64,000 bases of DNA from positions 13,707,770 to 13,771,769 of the forward strand of contig NC_080070.1 of assembly GCF_949987535.1 (NCBI RefSeq), read 5' to 3'. Each line of letters opens with the position of its first letter. Positions within the stretch are counted from its first letter, which is position 1. Shown here piece by piece: positions 36,729 through 47,575 of the stretch. The notes under the pieces were generated by a model. It was not told where the DNA came from. It did not search any database and worked only from the letters and a program-made list of their open reading frames with translations. Source of the DNA: Balaenoptera acutorostrata (Eukaryota > Chordata > Mammalia > Artiodactyla > Balaenopteridae). The position numbers and the translations under genes were made by a program.

Positions 36729-37889
36729 GCCTGCTTCTCAGTGAACCCACCTACGATATCCCCAGATATGGGGAAAACGTTATGGAAAAAGGGTATTGTG
36801 TGCACACACATGTACAAGCATTTGAGCTCAGGAATGAAGTCAGGATATTTGAGTCAGCTACACACACACACATACACAAAAAACAAAGCTCGTATCAGTT
36901 CCCCCTCGCTCTTCTCAGTTGTGGTGATTACTGTGAAACATCTGTCCATCTCTGCTTATTTGGGCAAAGAAAAGACATCCTGACACCCAAGAGCTAAGCT
37001 ACACATATAGCTGGTGATGTCACCTACTTAGAGCCCTTTTTAAGAAGTCCAGAGATAAAGGCTTCAGCTCTTCCAAGCGGACATAACAATTTCCTTGTGT
37101 GCCTTGACCACAAACGGCACCCCTCACCACACAGACCCCTGGAAGCATGTGCGCTATTGGTCTCAGGGCGGCTGTGGGGAACACAGGCACAAAGAGTGAC
37201 CAGGTAACCCGCACAGGCACATGCAGGCAGGGGGCTGCCCAGCCGCCCTCTGGTGTGACCTGCCCAGGTTCGCTTACTGCTACCATCACAAAGAGGAGTG
37301 ATTCTCCCCCCAGCAATGGTTCTTCACATTCCTGGTCTGCGCATTTTTTCTCTGCAATGTTACCTCCCTACCTGGTCCATGATACTTCAGTTGAATAGCA
37401 CAGGTATTGTTCCTACAGGTCAGAGAATCTTGGGGTGCGGGTTTTACACAGTCAAGACACATCGCAAGTATGGCTTTTTATTACACCCCAAGTCAGGTGA
37501 GGACGGGCGACAACCTTCCCGGGGCTGCCTGGTGGTCTCTCTTCCCAAGCCCTGGAGGTTGTTATAACCCTGAGCTGCTTCCTTTGCCTCCACAGAGAAG
37601 TAGGGCCTTTCCAATCCAGACTCAGATCTATTCCTGGGCTTCCAGTTATGACTTACCTGCATCTACATCATGCACTCCCGGGCTCCAACCCTGGGGACCA
37701 GCTACACAACTTGCTGACTCAGCTCCCTGGCTATGTGTCTCCACCGACATCACCCCATTCCCCAGTTCACGGTGCTCCATTCACCTCCTGCTCTTCTTAC
37801 TTTCAAATAAAGTATGTGGTTTTCTTGCTGTTATTGTTGTTTTATTTCAGAGAACCACACATGCTTACAGGAATAAATACAAAAAAAAA
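36729..37889. other. No recognised gene or repeat
   Basis: Unique intron with a short (ca)n near 36861 and an A-run near 37880. The 164-codon frame at 37407-37901 has no recognisable domain. Confidence 0.5.
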
Positions 37890-38277
37890 AAAAACTCTTA
37901 AAAAAAAAATCACTCATAATCCCACCATCAGGAGATAACCACCGTTAACATTTTGGTTTATCTCCTTGGAGCCCTTTTCCTTGCATGTGGGTATACAGTT
38001 CCTTGTAACATTCTAATTGGAAAGAGTCTACATATGTTTGCATTTTGCTTTTTTCAATTAACATCCAATATGTAAGCATTTCTTCATGGTTTTAAAAATT
38101 CTGCAGAAACATCCCACTTACTGGTTACAGCATCATCTGCCATATGACTGAGGCATACTTTAACTCTTACCCCCATTTTTGAGCATTAAGATCATTACTG
38201 GTTTTTAGCGATGAACAATTTGAATATAGAACTTTATGTGTATTTCAGACTGCTTCCTTAGGATAGCAGCCCTTTTT

Positions 38278-38899
38278 AAAATTTTTTTTTATTTTTATTT
38301 TTGGCTGCGTTGGGTATTTGTTGCTGCGCACGGGCTTTTCTCTAGTTGCGGCGAGCAGGGGCTACTCTTCGTTGCAGTGCACAGGCTTCTCATTGCAGTG
38401 GCTTCTCTTAGTTGCGGAGCAGGGCTCTCTAGACGCGCGGGCTTCAGTAGTTGTGGCTCGCAGGCTCAGTAGTTGTGGCACACGGGCTTAGTTGCTCTGC
38501 GGCACGTGGGATCTTACCGGACCAGGGATCAAACCAGTGTCCCCTGCATTGGCAGGCGGATTCTTTTTTTTTTTTTAAATTTATTTATTTTATTATTATT
38601 TTTTTGGCTGTGTTGGGTCTTCGTTTCTGTGCGAGGGCTTTCTCTAGTTGTGGCAAGCGGGGGCCACTCTTCATCGCGGTGCGCGGGCCTCTCACTATCG
38701 CGGCCTCTCTTGTTGTGGAGCACAGGCTCCAGACGCGCAGGCTCAGTCGTTGTGGCTCACGGGTCCAGTTGCTCCGCGGCATGTAGGATCTTCCCAGACC
38801 AGGGCTCGAACCCGTGTCCCCTGCATTAGCAGGCAGATTCTCAACCACTGCGCCACCAGGGAAGCCCGGCAGGCGGATTCTTAACCGCTGCAGCACCAG
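38278..38899 (-). mobile_element. Older CHR-type SINE, reverse orientation, split by a younger SINE
   Basis: Segments 38278-38565 and 38883-38899 together form one CHR SINE in reverse orientation. It includes the ggctgcgttggg tail-proximal part, the long-form ttgcagtgcacaggcttctc region and part of the head (accgctgcagcaccag). It is interrupted by the younger copy at 38566-38867. It sits within an old L1M that continues on both sides, so it inserted into the L1M. Confidence 0.9.
38566..38867 (-). mobile_element. Younger CHR-type SINE nested inside another CHR SINE
   Basis: It is a complete short-form CHR SINE in reverse orientation, from a T-rich tail to the agggaagccc head. It is flanked by identical 15-bp copies of ggcaggcggattctt (38551-38565 and 38868-38882). 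The perfect duplication and short form indicate a later insertion than the host SINE. Confidence 0.96.
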
Positions 38900-39375
38900 T
38901 GAAATTACTTAGTCCAGGGGTCGGAACATGCTAAGGCTTTTGATAAATACAGCCAAATATATCTCAAGTAAGCTTATATCAGTTAGATACTCCAACGATG
39001 AATGAGAGTTCTCTAATTTTGTTTGACAAAAGAAAGATATGTTATTACTATATTAATTAGCATCTCAGATAACTTGGTGAAACTGAACACTTTTCACGTT
39101 TATTAGAAATTTGGACTTTTTAGGCAACCCTGTCAAATCCTTTACACATTTATTTATTGGGCTCTGAATCTACGTACATGCCCTCTTACCATATTAAGAA
39201 AGCTAATGTCTCATCTGTTGGTGTTTGTTGCAAGTATTTGCCCAGGTTTCTTTACCTTTTGATATTTTATTAATGTTTGGCCTGCACAGTTTTTAATTTG
39301 AATGTAGACAAACCTATCAGTCTTTTCCTTTGTGATTTCCCTTAAGCTTAGAAAATCTTTCCCCTGTCAGAGCAT

Positions 39376-40381
39376 CAGATAAATATTTACCTATTTTTTT
39401 CTACTTTAATAGTTTTCTCATTGACTATTCCCATTCTCAAGGCGTGTCTCATCAGCTTCTTTCCCAGGCCTTCCCTTACCCTGGATTACTTTACTCTAGC
39501 TCTTCACCCATCCCATACGCTGCAACTGTTCTTGGAGGGACAGAGACAATCCCTTTTAAATAATCTTCTGTATCTTGGGAAAGGTGCAGGCCCCAGGCAG
39601 TTGACTTGGCTCTGTTATCTTCTTTCAACATGCGCACAGGGCACAGATACGATGCCCCAGCGCCTGCCTCCCCTCCCGCGGGTGATGTCTGCCTGTGCCC
39701 AGGGGAGAGAGAAGTTCTGCTCAGGACTTTCATGACTCCTCTCAGGGGCTCTGGTAACCCCATCGCCACCACCACACATACACTCGCACATCTGCTTTCC
39801 CCTCGCTCGTTCCCAACTTTCCCTTTGTCTAGTTCCCCTCCGCCTAATCTCTGTAACTTCCCAAACTTGCACGTGGTTCATTCAGAGATGCTGGGGAACC
39901 TTTCCATTTCCTCTCCCCCTCCATACAAGCCCTTCCTGAGATCCGAGCTCCCTCTATCCAGTCCCTCCCAACATGCACAGCGGTCTCTGGGTGAGGGCGT
40001 TTGCTTGGCTAGCCTCCCAGAGAACATTTAGAAGCTGGAATCAGAGAACATCACTGCAGCTCTGCTCTTTCTCTTGCTCTCATCCAGTTCAACTTTTGCT
40101 GGTGATTAAACAGAGAGAGAAAAAAAAAAAATCCCTCTTGTGCTCTTCTGTTTGCTCTCAAACCAAACAGCAGGCAAGCTTAAGGAACATCACACACCTA
40201 GGATCCGGAAGGCTGAGCTGGGTCTAAGACAGGCCTGAAGCCAGCAGAAAAGGACGGTGTGTCCAGGGGAAATGTAAGATCCAAATGGCAAGGACGATGC
40301 CCACCTTGTTCACGAGCGTACTCCAAGACCTCAGAGGGTGGCTGGCAATTTCTTGGGGCTCAATGGGTAATTGTTAAGGAA
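39376..40381. other. No recognised gene or repeat
   Basis: Pyrimidine-rich unique intron. Open frames of about 100-140 codons on both strands lack family features. Confidence 0.5.
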
Positions 40382-40630
40382 CAAGTAGGAGTACCTCTCC
40401 ATCATGGACCCCTAGGAAGTATGGTGACTAAAATATACTTAGACAAGCAACCTGACATTATCCACAAGTAGGAGTACCTCTCCATCACAGATCCCTAGGA
40501 AGTATGGTGACTAAAATATATGTAGACAAGCAATCTGACATTATCCACAAGTAGGAGTACCTCTCCATCACGGACCCCTAGGAAGTATGGTGACTAAAAT
40601 ATATGTAGACGAGCAACCTGGCATTATCCT
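40382..40630. repeat. Tandem repeat, 3 copies of an 83-bp unit
   Basis: Units start at 40382, 40465 and 40548, each beginning caagtaggagtacctctcca and containing ggaagtatggtgactaaaat. Copies differ at a few positions, for example atatactt versus atatatgt. Copies 2 and 3 share atatatgtagac. The period is not a multiple of three and no open frame is kept. Confidence 0.95.
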
Positions 40631-40684
40631 CAGAGGGTTTTTAGGGTTTGGTTTGGTTTTGGTAACCAATCCACTCTTCTTTTT

Positions 40685-40835
40685 ATCCTTGGCTAGCCTG
40701 TACCCCACAAACACACTTTTAGTACTACAGCCTCAAGATCTTTAACTTTCTCTGGGCTTCATCACTAAAATGATCAAGTTTGATTAGATGATCTCCAATG
40801 TTGCTTCTAGCTATAAAATTCCATGATGAAATAAG
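40685..40835 (+). mobile_element. Possible MIR SINE fragment
   Basis: Contains atctttaactttctctgggc, gattagatgatctccaatgt and tgcttctagctataaaattc, similar to a MIR right half. Confidence 0.55.
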
Positions 40836-41224
40836 TGAAAGATGAATGCTTTTATGACGATTATAACTTCTGTTCTGTCCATATATGGGCTTAGAGTACA
40901 ACCCATCATTTACATCTGACTGTACTTTAGTGGAAACTAAAGTTCAAAAGGGAATTAGAACCATGAATGGCTTTTCCCAGCCTACTGTGTACACTGCAAC
41001 ACAGAGAAATCCGTCTTCGAGCAAGAATTCTACACCAACCAGGAAACTATTATCAATATAATAACACATCCCTTACTACAGTAAATCAGAAGGCTTGATT
41101 CAATGATTCTGAATTTGGTAGAGGTTATTCCCAGCTTCATAAAAAAATCAATCACAAATGAAGATGTACAGCTGGGAGCCCATTTGCCATAGAAGCCAAT
41201 ATGATGGGGATCTCTTACTGCTAA

Positions 41225-41480
41225 TGCTCCAGAGTACTCTAACTAGAATTAATGTAAATAATTAATACTAAAATGAAAATGGATAAGATTTCCTTGACAG
41301 GGCCTTGCAATTTGGTGGCATGTGTTCAGGGAGTGCCAGCTCATTTGAATATTTGCCTAATTAGCAAGGTAAATCTGCTGTTCCTGCTGCCAGCAATCAT
41401 GCCGTGCATTGCAAAGCCAAATATAAATGCCTTTGCTATCACCCACTGTCGTGGATTATCACCTCCCACGTCTGTCCCTC
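41225..41480. promoter_or_regulatory. Candidate intronic regulatory element
   Basis: Unique AT-rich DNA with ctagaattaatgtaaataat, gaatatttgcctaattagca and gccaaatataaatgc, flanked by non-repeat sequence. The claim rests on motif density only. Confidence 0.27.
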
Positions 41481-41821
41481 CAGTAGCGTGGACAACACAG
41501 AGATGACCAAACCATTTCTCTTCTCTCTCTGTCCTCTGCTCTCTCACCAAGGCTTGGCTCTGCCACATAGAACAGAAGTGCAGATGGCCTAGAACTCTTC
41601 TGAGGACATGGGGTGTGAGATGACACAAAGGGAATAAAGGACATTATTAACCCAAACGTGGGGAAATAGAATGGTCATGCAAACACCTGGACCAGGTTTT
41701 GTACCCAGAGGATGTGATCACATCAAATCCCACTAGAAAATGTTTCAAGGCTACCCTGGGCAAACAGAAGAGAGTCCTGATGTACGTGAGTTTTACCCCT
41801 CCTCCTTCAGTCTCTTCTCCC

Positions 41822-41933
41822 CATCATTAAGCCGCGGTGCATTCTCCGCTCCAGCCGCACAGGACTCCTTCCACTGCCATCATTAAGCCCCGGTGCATTC
41901 TCCGCTCCAGCCACATGGGGCACCTCCCACTGC
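41822..41933. repeat. Tandem duplication, 2 x 56 bp
   Basis: The units at 41822-41877 and 41878-41933 both begin catcattaagcc and share cggtgcattctccgctccag. They differ mainly in the second half. Confidence 0.92.
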
Positions 41934-41934
41934 T

Positions 41935-42165
41935 CAGACATCCCAGTATCCTCCTCATCTCCGGAACTTTGCTCAAGTGGTTCCATCAGTCTAGACAGTC
42001 TTTGTTTCCCACACCTGCCTGGGAAGTCCTAGCCACTCTTCAAGGTGCAATTTGAATCCTACCTCCCATTAAACTCTCACCAGATCATCCTAACCTCAGT
42101 AAAATGCTCTCTCCTTCTCCCCATCTTTTATGGCATTGATTTGCCCCAGTGTGCCGTGTATTAAA
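41935..42165 (+). mobile_element. Possible L2 LINE fragment
   Basis: Contains cctgggaagtcctagccact, cttcaaggtgcaatttgaat, cctacctcccattaaactct and cttttatggcattgatttgc, resembling internal L2 3' sequence. Confidence 0.5.
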
Positions 42166-42392
42166 GTGATTCATGTATGAATGCAGACATCTTGTATTTT
42201 AAGCAATATAGGACAGCTGCATCATCTTATTCATACTTTAACCCCAACAATTCGTATCACAAGCTTTATATATAACTATGGATCAGCAAGAAGCAGGCTG
42301 TAGAAAGGAAGCAGTTACTATCCCTTGGCACCACCTGGACCAGACATCTTTTAGGACCACTGCTCCCAGGGAGACCAACTCGCCATGCCCTA

Positions 42393-42585
42393 GAGCAGGA
42401 GTTATCCAACTTTAGCTAGCACATAGGAATAATCGTCAGTTTGTTAAAATGCAGATTCCTGGGCCCTGCTTACAATTTTGATTCAGTAGTCTGAACTGGC
42501 AGGGCAAGAAACGGGTATTTTGCAAGCCCACACAGGTGCTTCTGGGGCTGCTGGTCCTGGGACCACAGTTTGGAAATTCTGTAGG
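42393..42585 (+). mobile_element. MER5-type hAT DNA transposon remnant
   Basis: It begins agagcaggagttatccaact, contains aaaatgcagattcctgggcc and gattcagtagtctgaac, and ends ggaccacagtttggaaattc. This is the order and content of a MER5A-type non-autonomous hAT element with decayed inverted ends. Confidence 0.85.
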
Positions 42586-43134
42586 GGGACTATTTCATGG
42601 GATAGAGACAGAGGCACAGTGAAGTCAAAGAAACTGAACAATGTGCTGCCAATTTTTCAAAAGGGAGAAGTACTATTTGATGGAGAACCCCCAGGGATGC
42701 ATGGAATTCTCAACATCCTTCTGACCAGCAAAGGTACAAGTCAAAGTGCTCCGGACTTTCCAAACACTGAGCTCCCTGGAAGCATCTGTGTGACCAGAGG
42801 CTAAGACTCTTCCCTGGCAGAACACATACCCTAGTGGGACGTGGGAGTTATAACACCCACAGTTTAGCTCCCCGTGTCTGTCTGCGCTGAGATGCATAGG
42901 AACCTGCGAGAAGGACCAGCCTGAAATGGAGGAAGAGCTCTGGGGGACCATCACTTGGAGAAAGGTTTCCAGAGTGAATATGGAAAATGGAGAAAATTCT
43001 TCCTCAAAACAGAGCTCACCCAGCTCAGAGCAATATAAATTCTACTTTCAACAATTCTGAGTCAGCACCATTATGCTTTGAGCTGCCCCTGCAGGCAACA
43101 ACTCCACTCTTACACTCTTCAGCTTCTTCTCATT

Positions 43135-43235
43135 AAAGAATTGTTTTTCATGACTACTACGTGCCAGATGCCATACTAGACCCTGGGATTAAAAGGTGAA
43201 TAGGACATGTTCCTTGCCCTAGGGTAGACAAGCAC
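43135..43235 (-). mobile_element. L2-like fragment, reverse
   Basis: Contains actacgtgccagatgccata, ctagaccctgggattaaaag and gttccttgccctagggtaga, the same pattern as at 14715. Confidence 0.5.
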
Positions 43236-44367
43236 TATGGTAAATGATTGCGATACAAAGTACAAAGTGTGCTGAAAGCAAGATACAGAAGGGGCACCCA
43301 AACTCCCTTAGAGAGAGGAGGATGGAAGATGGAGACCTAACCCCAGAATTGACGGACTCCTCCAGGATTACCACGTGCAAATCAGCACACTCTCCCTCCA
43401 TCTGCTCCAAGTCGCTGAAGAACTTCCCAACTCAGGGAACTGACATCATCTCTCTCCCCCTGGTTATTAGAGAGGGCAGCTCACAGCTGTGCTCAGATGA
43501 CCTTCTCAAGCTTTTCTCAACCGGGGGGTGATGTCTCCATTACCAACCTCTTGCTTCCCGGGTTTGGGGCCTGACTGGTGTATCTGCACAGGCCTTGGAG
43601 GGGAGGCTCAGGGCCCCTGATGGGCATGGGCCTGCCTGCCCTTAAAAGCAAGATAATTGGAGACTCACAACACCCCAGGGCCAGGGAAAGCTTTCTGGCA
43701 GGAGAACGAAAAATCAAAGTTAGAGAAGGAGGAAGAAAGGAAGTTGCTCCCCTGTTTACACGAGTTTAATTGGTGCTTAATTCATACTTACACTTCTACT
43801 TTAAAAAAAAAAAAAAGAGTTAAGTTGTATAGCAACAAGCAGTGCTGACTGTATCAGATGGCCAATCATGTGAGCACCGGGTAGCCAGCATGGAAGAACT
43901 ACCTGATTGATGGTGACGGCCATGCCGCTCTTTACCTCCCACCGACAGCAGCAGCCCTCCACCTCGCAGCTGTGGTGACTAAGGGGGCCCTCCCAGCCTC
44001 CAGGGAACAGGCCTGGCTTCTGTCTCTAAGTGGACATGATGCAGAGGAGATACCATGTCCCACACAAAAAGAAAACAGATAGATGGCTAGTAATGGGCAC
44101 AGAATTTTACTAGGCAAGTGTTTATTTTTATGAGGCATCAGCAATTTTTTAAGGCTACATGCCGAGTAACTACCATCACTGATTACATGAACGGATTACC
44201 CCTGGAGAAGGAATCTAATTATATTCTTGTACAAATTGCAAAACGCAGATTAATTTCAAATTTGCTTGGCAGCCCTCTTGTACTCTTCTTGAGATCAGGG
44301 ATAGGGCTGTGGGTCAGGAGAGCCAAATCACTGCAAAGAAGCTGGAAACTTGAAACGGCTCTGCCCT

Positions 44368-44475
44368 TTTATTAAACAAATATGCACCAAGCACCTTGCC
44401 TTCTGTGTGTGCCAGCTCTGTTCCAGGTGCTCGACATACAGATTTGAGCAAGACAAGGTCTCATTTCTCTTGGAG
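44368..44475 (-). mobile_element. L2-like fragment, reverse
   Basis: Contains tattaaacaaatatgcacca, agctctgttccaggtgctcg and agacaaggtctcatttctct, the same pattern as at 14715. Confidence 0.5.
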
Positions 44476-44653
44476 TTTCCCGAAACATTAACCAACTCCA
44501 AGAGCCATAAAATCCAAAGTGGTCCTGAACCCATTTAAGTAGCTACTGGGATTCATTTTCTGAACACCTGTTAGGGCTTGGTACCTGTAATCCAGGAGTT
44601 GTCAACCTATTAGCCCTGAGAGGGAAATCTATAAGAGGCGGCAAAGGATTAAG

Positions 44654-44677
44654 CGGGGGTTGGTGGGGGGGGGGGGG
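44654..44677 (+). repeat. G-rich tract with quadruplex potential
   Basis: A G5 run, ttggt and a run of 13 G residues lie together. The motif could form a G-quadruplex. On the transcribed (minus) strand it would read as C-rich RNA. Confidence 0.7.
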
Positions 44678-44959
44678 ACTAGAGGAGGAGCCAAGTGACA
44701 TACATCCTGAAGATGGATTAATTCATGTAAGATGGAAACGTAAGGTAATAGGAAAGACAAAGCAATTGAAGACAGAACTTGAAAAAGGAGAAACATAACC
44801 ATTTTTTCCAGTTCAACCTGTCTCATAATCATAGTAATGACAATTTCAAAAACGAGTTACTATTTCTCATCAATCAAATTAGCATATACTTGAGTGAAAA
44901 AAGAATTTTCAGTGTAGGTAAATTTAGGTAAGATGAAACTAGCCCAAGTTTTCTGAAAG

Positions 44960-45470
44960 GAAATTTGTCATTGTTTATGAAGAAACTAAAACTGAAAAAA
45001 AAAGTATGTACCTTTTGAGCCAATAATTCCTGTTCTAGAAATTTATCCTCAACAAATTATCAAAAATATGGTTAAAGATTTACACACAAGGGTTATCATT
45101 ACAACATTATCATAACAGCCTAAAATCAGAACCACATAAACATTTAACTTTAAAGGAAAGGTTAAATAAATTATGAATATCCATATGGTAGAGTATTATG
45201 ATGCCATTAAAATTATGATTATGAGAAGTTTTGATGCCAAGTTTTAATGCTTATAATTATAAATAAAAATTGGAATAAAAATTATATAAAAAGTATGATT
45301 TACAACATGGAAAGACATGCAAAAGGATACGTGAAGTAAGAGTAATTTGTCTATTGGTAGTAGAATTTTAGATGATGTTTTTATGCCCTTTTATACTTTT
45401 CTATCAAAGTTTTCTATAATAATCATGTTTTATCTTGAGCATCAGGAGAAATGAAATAAGCTGATGAAAA
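44960..45470 (+). mobile_element. Old L1M-type LINE 3' part
   Basis: It resembles L1M ORF2/3'UTR DNA: ccttttgagccaataattcc, tgttctagaaatttatcctc, ggttaaataaattatgaata, gtagagtattatgatgccat, aacatggaaagacatgcaaa and cttttctatcaaagttttct. It is strongly diverged and AT-rich, and ends are approximate. Confidence 0.7.
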
Positions 45471-45819
45471 AGAGATAAAATAGGAGGAGGGGAAAACATT
45501 AATCTAATGAGGAAGAACAGGAACTGGGATTGGGGTGGGTGGTTAGAGGGAAGGATTACAACCAGAGACTTAAAGGAGGATTCAGATGGTGGGCAAATGT
45601 TTGCTGCCAGAATAGCACTTGGTGACGACGTCTGTCTCAGATTTCCTCCTTCCTTTCACGATTAATCAGATTTGACATTCAGTTTCAATCTCCCTGACAA
45701 CGCTTAAATAAATCTGACCTGGGTCTATAGGATTTTAAAAGTCTCATTTGGTTCCCACCATTTTCAGCCTCCAAGTTGAATCCTAGTTGGTCCTAGAAAC
45801 TTTATATATTGACTCATGG

Positions 45820-45844
45820 AAAAAAAAAAAAAAAAAAAAAAAAA
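45820..45844 (+). repeat. 25-base A homopolymer
   Basis: A run of 25 A residues follows ttgactcatgg. No SINE body or L1 3' end was recognised directly before it, so it is listed as a homopolymer. Confidence 0.9.
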
Positions 45845-47289
45845 GCTCCAATAGAACCATAGCATTTTCAAAAGTCATTTCAAAAAATCTTCTGTAGCAT
45901 AATCAGATTTCCCCTCTCCCCCAAAACAACATAGCACTGACTGTAATCAATTGACTCTTTAGTTAGATGCTTTCTCTAGAGATTCCATATCTCACTAAAG
46001 GAGATGAATTAGCCTTGGAAAGCTTCTAAAAGGGTGCCCTGTCTATTCGGCACTTACCTAGAGTACAGTGAACTCTTAATACTTAATGAGGCAGCCGACA
46101 ATGATGACTAAGTTAATCAATAGTGAACACGGAGATCGCGTCCCATTTCCACGCACTGCCAGGATGGCCGCTGAGAGAAGAGACAAAAACTACCGCATAC
46201 AGGAGACACTTGGCTCTTCCTCATTTTCTTCATTCACCCATGGGTCATCCCCAGCTGATGGCAGCCCAGTGTCCCCAGAGAGTGGACTGAGATTGGGGGG
46301 TTCTGACAGCTGAGATGCAGGGTGCCAGCCATTTCCTCACCAGTGTCTTTTGGCCGTGCAATTTTAATAAGCTCAACCTCAAGAAAGGAAAAATGAGCCT
46401 GGGATCATGCTGAATTATTCACAGCTCCAATCGGGTAAGGCAGAAGAACCCCTCTTCAGAGAGTAAGTAATAGCTCCTCATTGATTTTTTTCCCCCTTCG
46501 TGATCCCTAGGTGAGAATCCAGTTTAAATATCCAAAGATAAAAGAAAATCTAACTATCCTTTTAAATCTGAGCTCATGAGTAATTGGTATATTTCCGAAC
46601 TGTGTTACAGTTGACAATTCTATTCTCAAGAATAGTTTCAGAGCGACTGGTATATTTAAATTTATTTAAATATAACATACATACAAACACTAATTTTTAT
46701 AGATTAATGACCATGATCAAAGAGGTCTTGTTTAATGACAGAATGAAAATTGTTGTTAGCCTTGAGACTTGAAGGCCAAAGAGATGTATGATTCATGCAT
46801 TTATTAGATGTCAAAGTTGAATTAGCTTTGGATGTAATGAATATACCTTATTTCTAAGCACAGAAAGAGAAATGTAAGCTCGACAAAATATAGTTAATTC
46901 TTCCCTACACTTCAAGGAAAGCTTACTTTCCATATTCTCAGCCCATAGTTAGTGCTAATAAAGTTGTTCTCGAAATAAAGACAGTCTCCACGCCCCTGTA
47001 GGGAGTGAGTTAGAGAGCAGCTCATTCAGACCTTGTCTACAGATCAGAATCTCAGCCCTTCCCCATAAAGCAGTTACACAAGCACACCCACCTAGCGGGT
47101 GGCCTCCCCTCCTTATTTTACCAAATCTCACATAATCCACTGCTGAGAGTCCGGTCCAGACCACCGTGATCTCAGGCCTGGAACATCACAGAAGGCCCCT
47201 CAGAGTCCAGACTCCTCTCCATCCATCCCAGACAGAGCTGATGGATGAATTTCCTAAGGTATCATAAAATCATAACACTCCTACTACAT
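45845..47289. other. No recognised gene or repeat
   Basis: AT-rich unique intron, including tatatttaaatttatttaaa near 46650. No feature was seen. Confidence 0.55.
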
Positions 47290-47455
47290 GGCTCTGCCTC
47301 GAGTTATTTAACTCCTGGAAACCTCAGTCTCCTTATCAGTAAGCTGTAATAATAATAATATGCTCCTCATAAGACAATTGAGGTTTAAGTGAAATAATGC
47401 ATGTTGGGGATGTAATACAGCCGCTGGCCCGTGTTAAGGCTTCACCAATAAGTGG
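47290..47455 (+). mobile_element. MIR SINE fragment
   Basis: Contains gttatttaactcctggaaac, ctcagtctccttatcagtaa and ggtttaagtgaaataatgca, typical of MIR. Confidence 0.65.
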
Positions 47456-47459
47456 GAGT

Positions 47460-47575
47460 TATTATCTCATGAGAATGCAAGCTCCATGAGGGCAGGAATT
47501 GCTGGCCCTTTCATCTGGTGCCTAGAACAGCTCCCAGTAAATGGTAGGAACTCAATAAACTTAACAAATGAAGTA
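47460..47575 (+). mobile_element. L2 LINE 3' end
   Basis: Contains atgcaagctccatgagggca, ggtgcctagaacagctccca and gtaggaactcaataaactta, a clear L2 3' tail. Confidence 0.8.

Larger units (their letters stand above)
37890..39375 (-). mobile_element. Old L1M-type LINE in reverse orientation, host of nested SINEs
   Basis: The flanking pieces 37890-38277 and 38900-39375 read as antisense L1M. The left part has ataatcccaccatcaggaga, taaccaccgttaacattttg and ttccttaggatag. The right part resumes with gaaattacttagtccagggg, then caagtatttgcccagg, cagtttttaatttgaatgta and ctatcagtcttttcctttgt. The break at the ggatag / gaaattac junction fits a continuous L1M interrupted by the CHR SINE at 38278-38899. 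The copy is highly diverged, so exact ends are uncertain. Confidence 0.72.

Noticed and set aside
36543..36983. 146-codon plus-strand open frame
   Set aside because: Its first half is the MLT1-like LTR and the second half is unique intron with a (ca)n tract.
37407..37901. 164-codon plus-strand open frame
   Set aside because: No family features. It ends in an A-rich stretch encoding KKKK and has no splice support.
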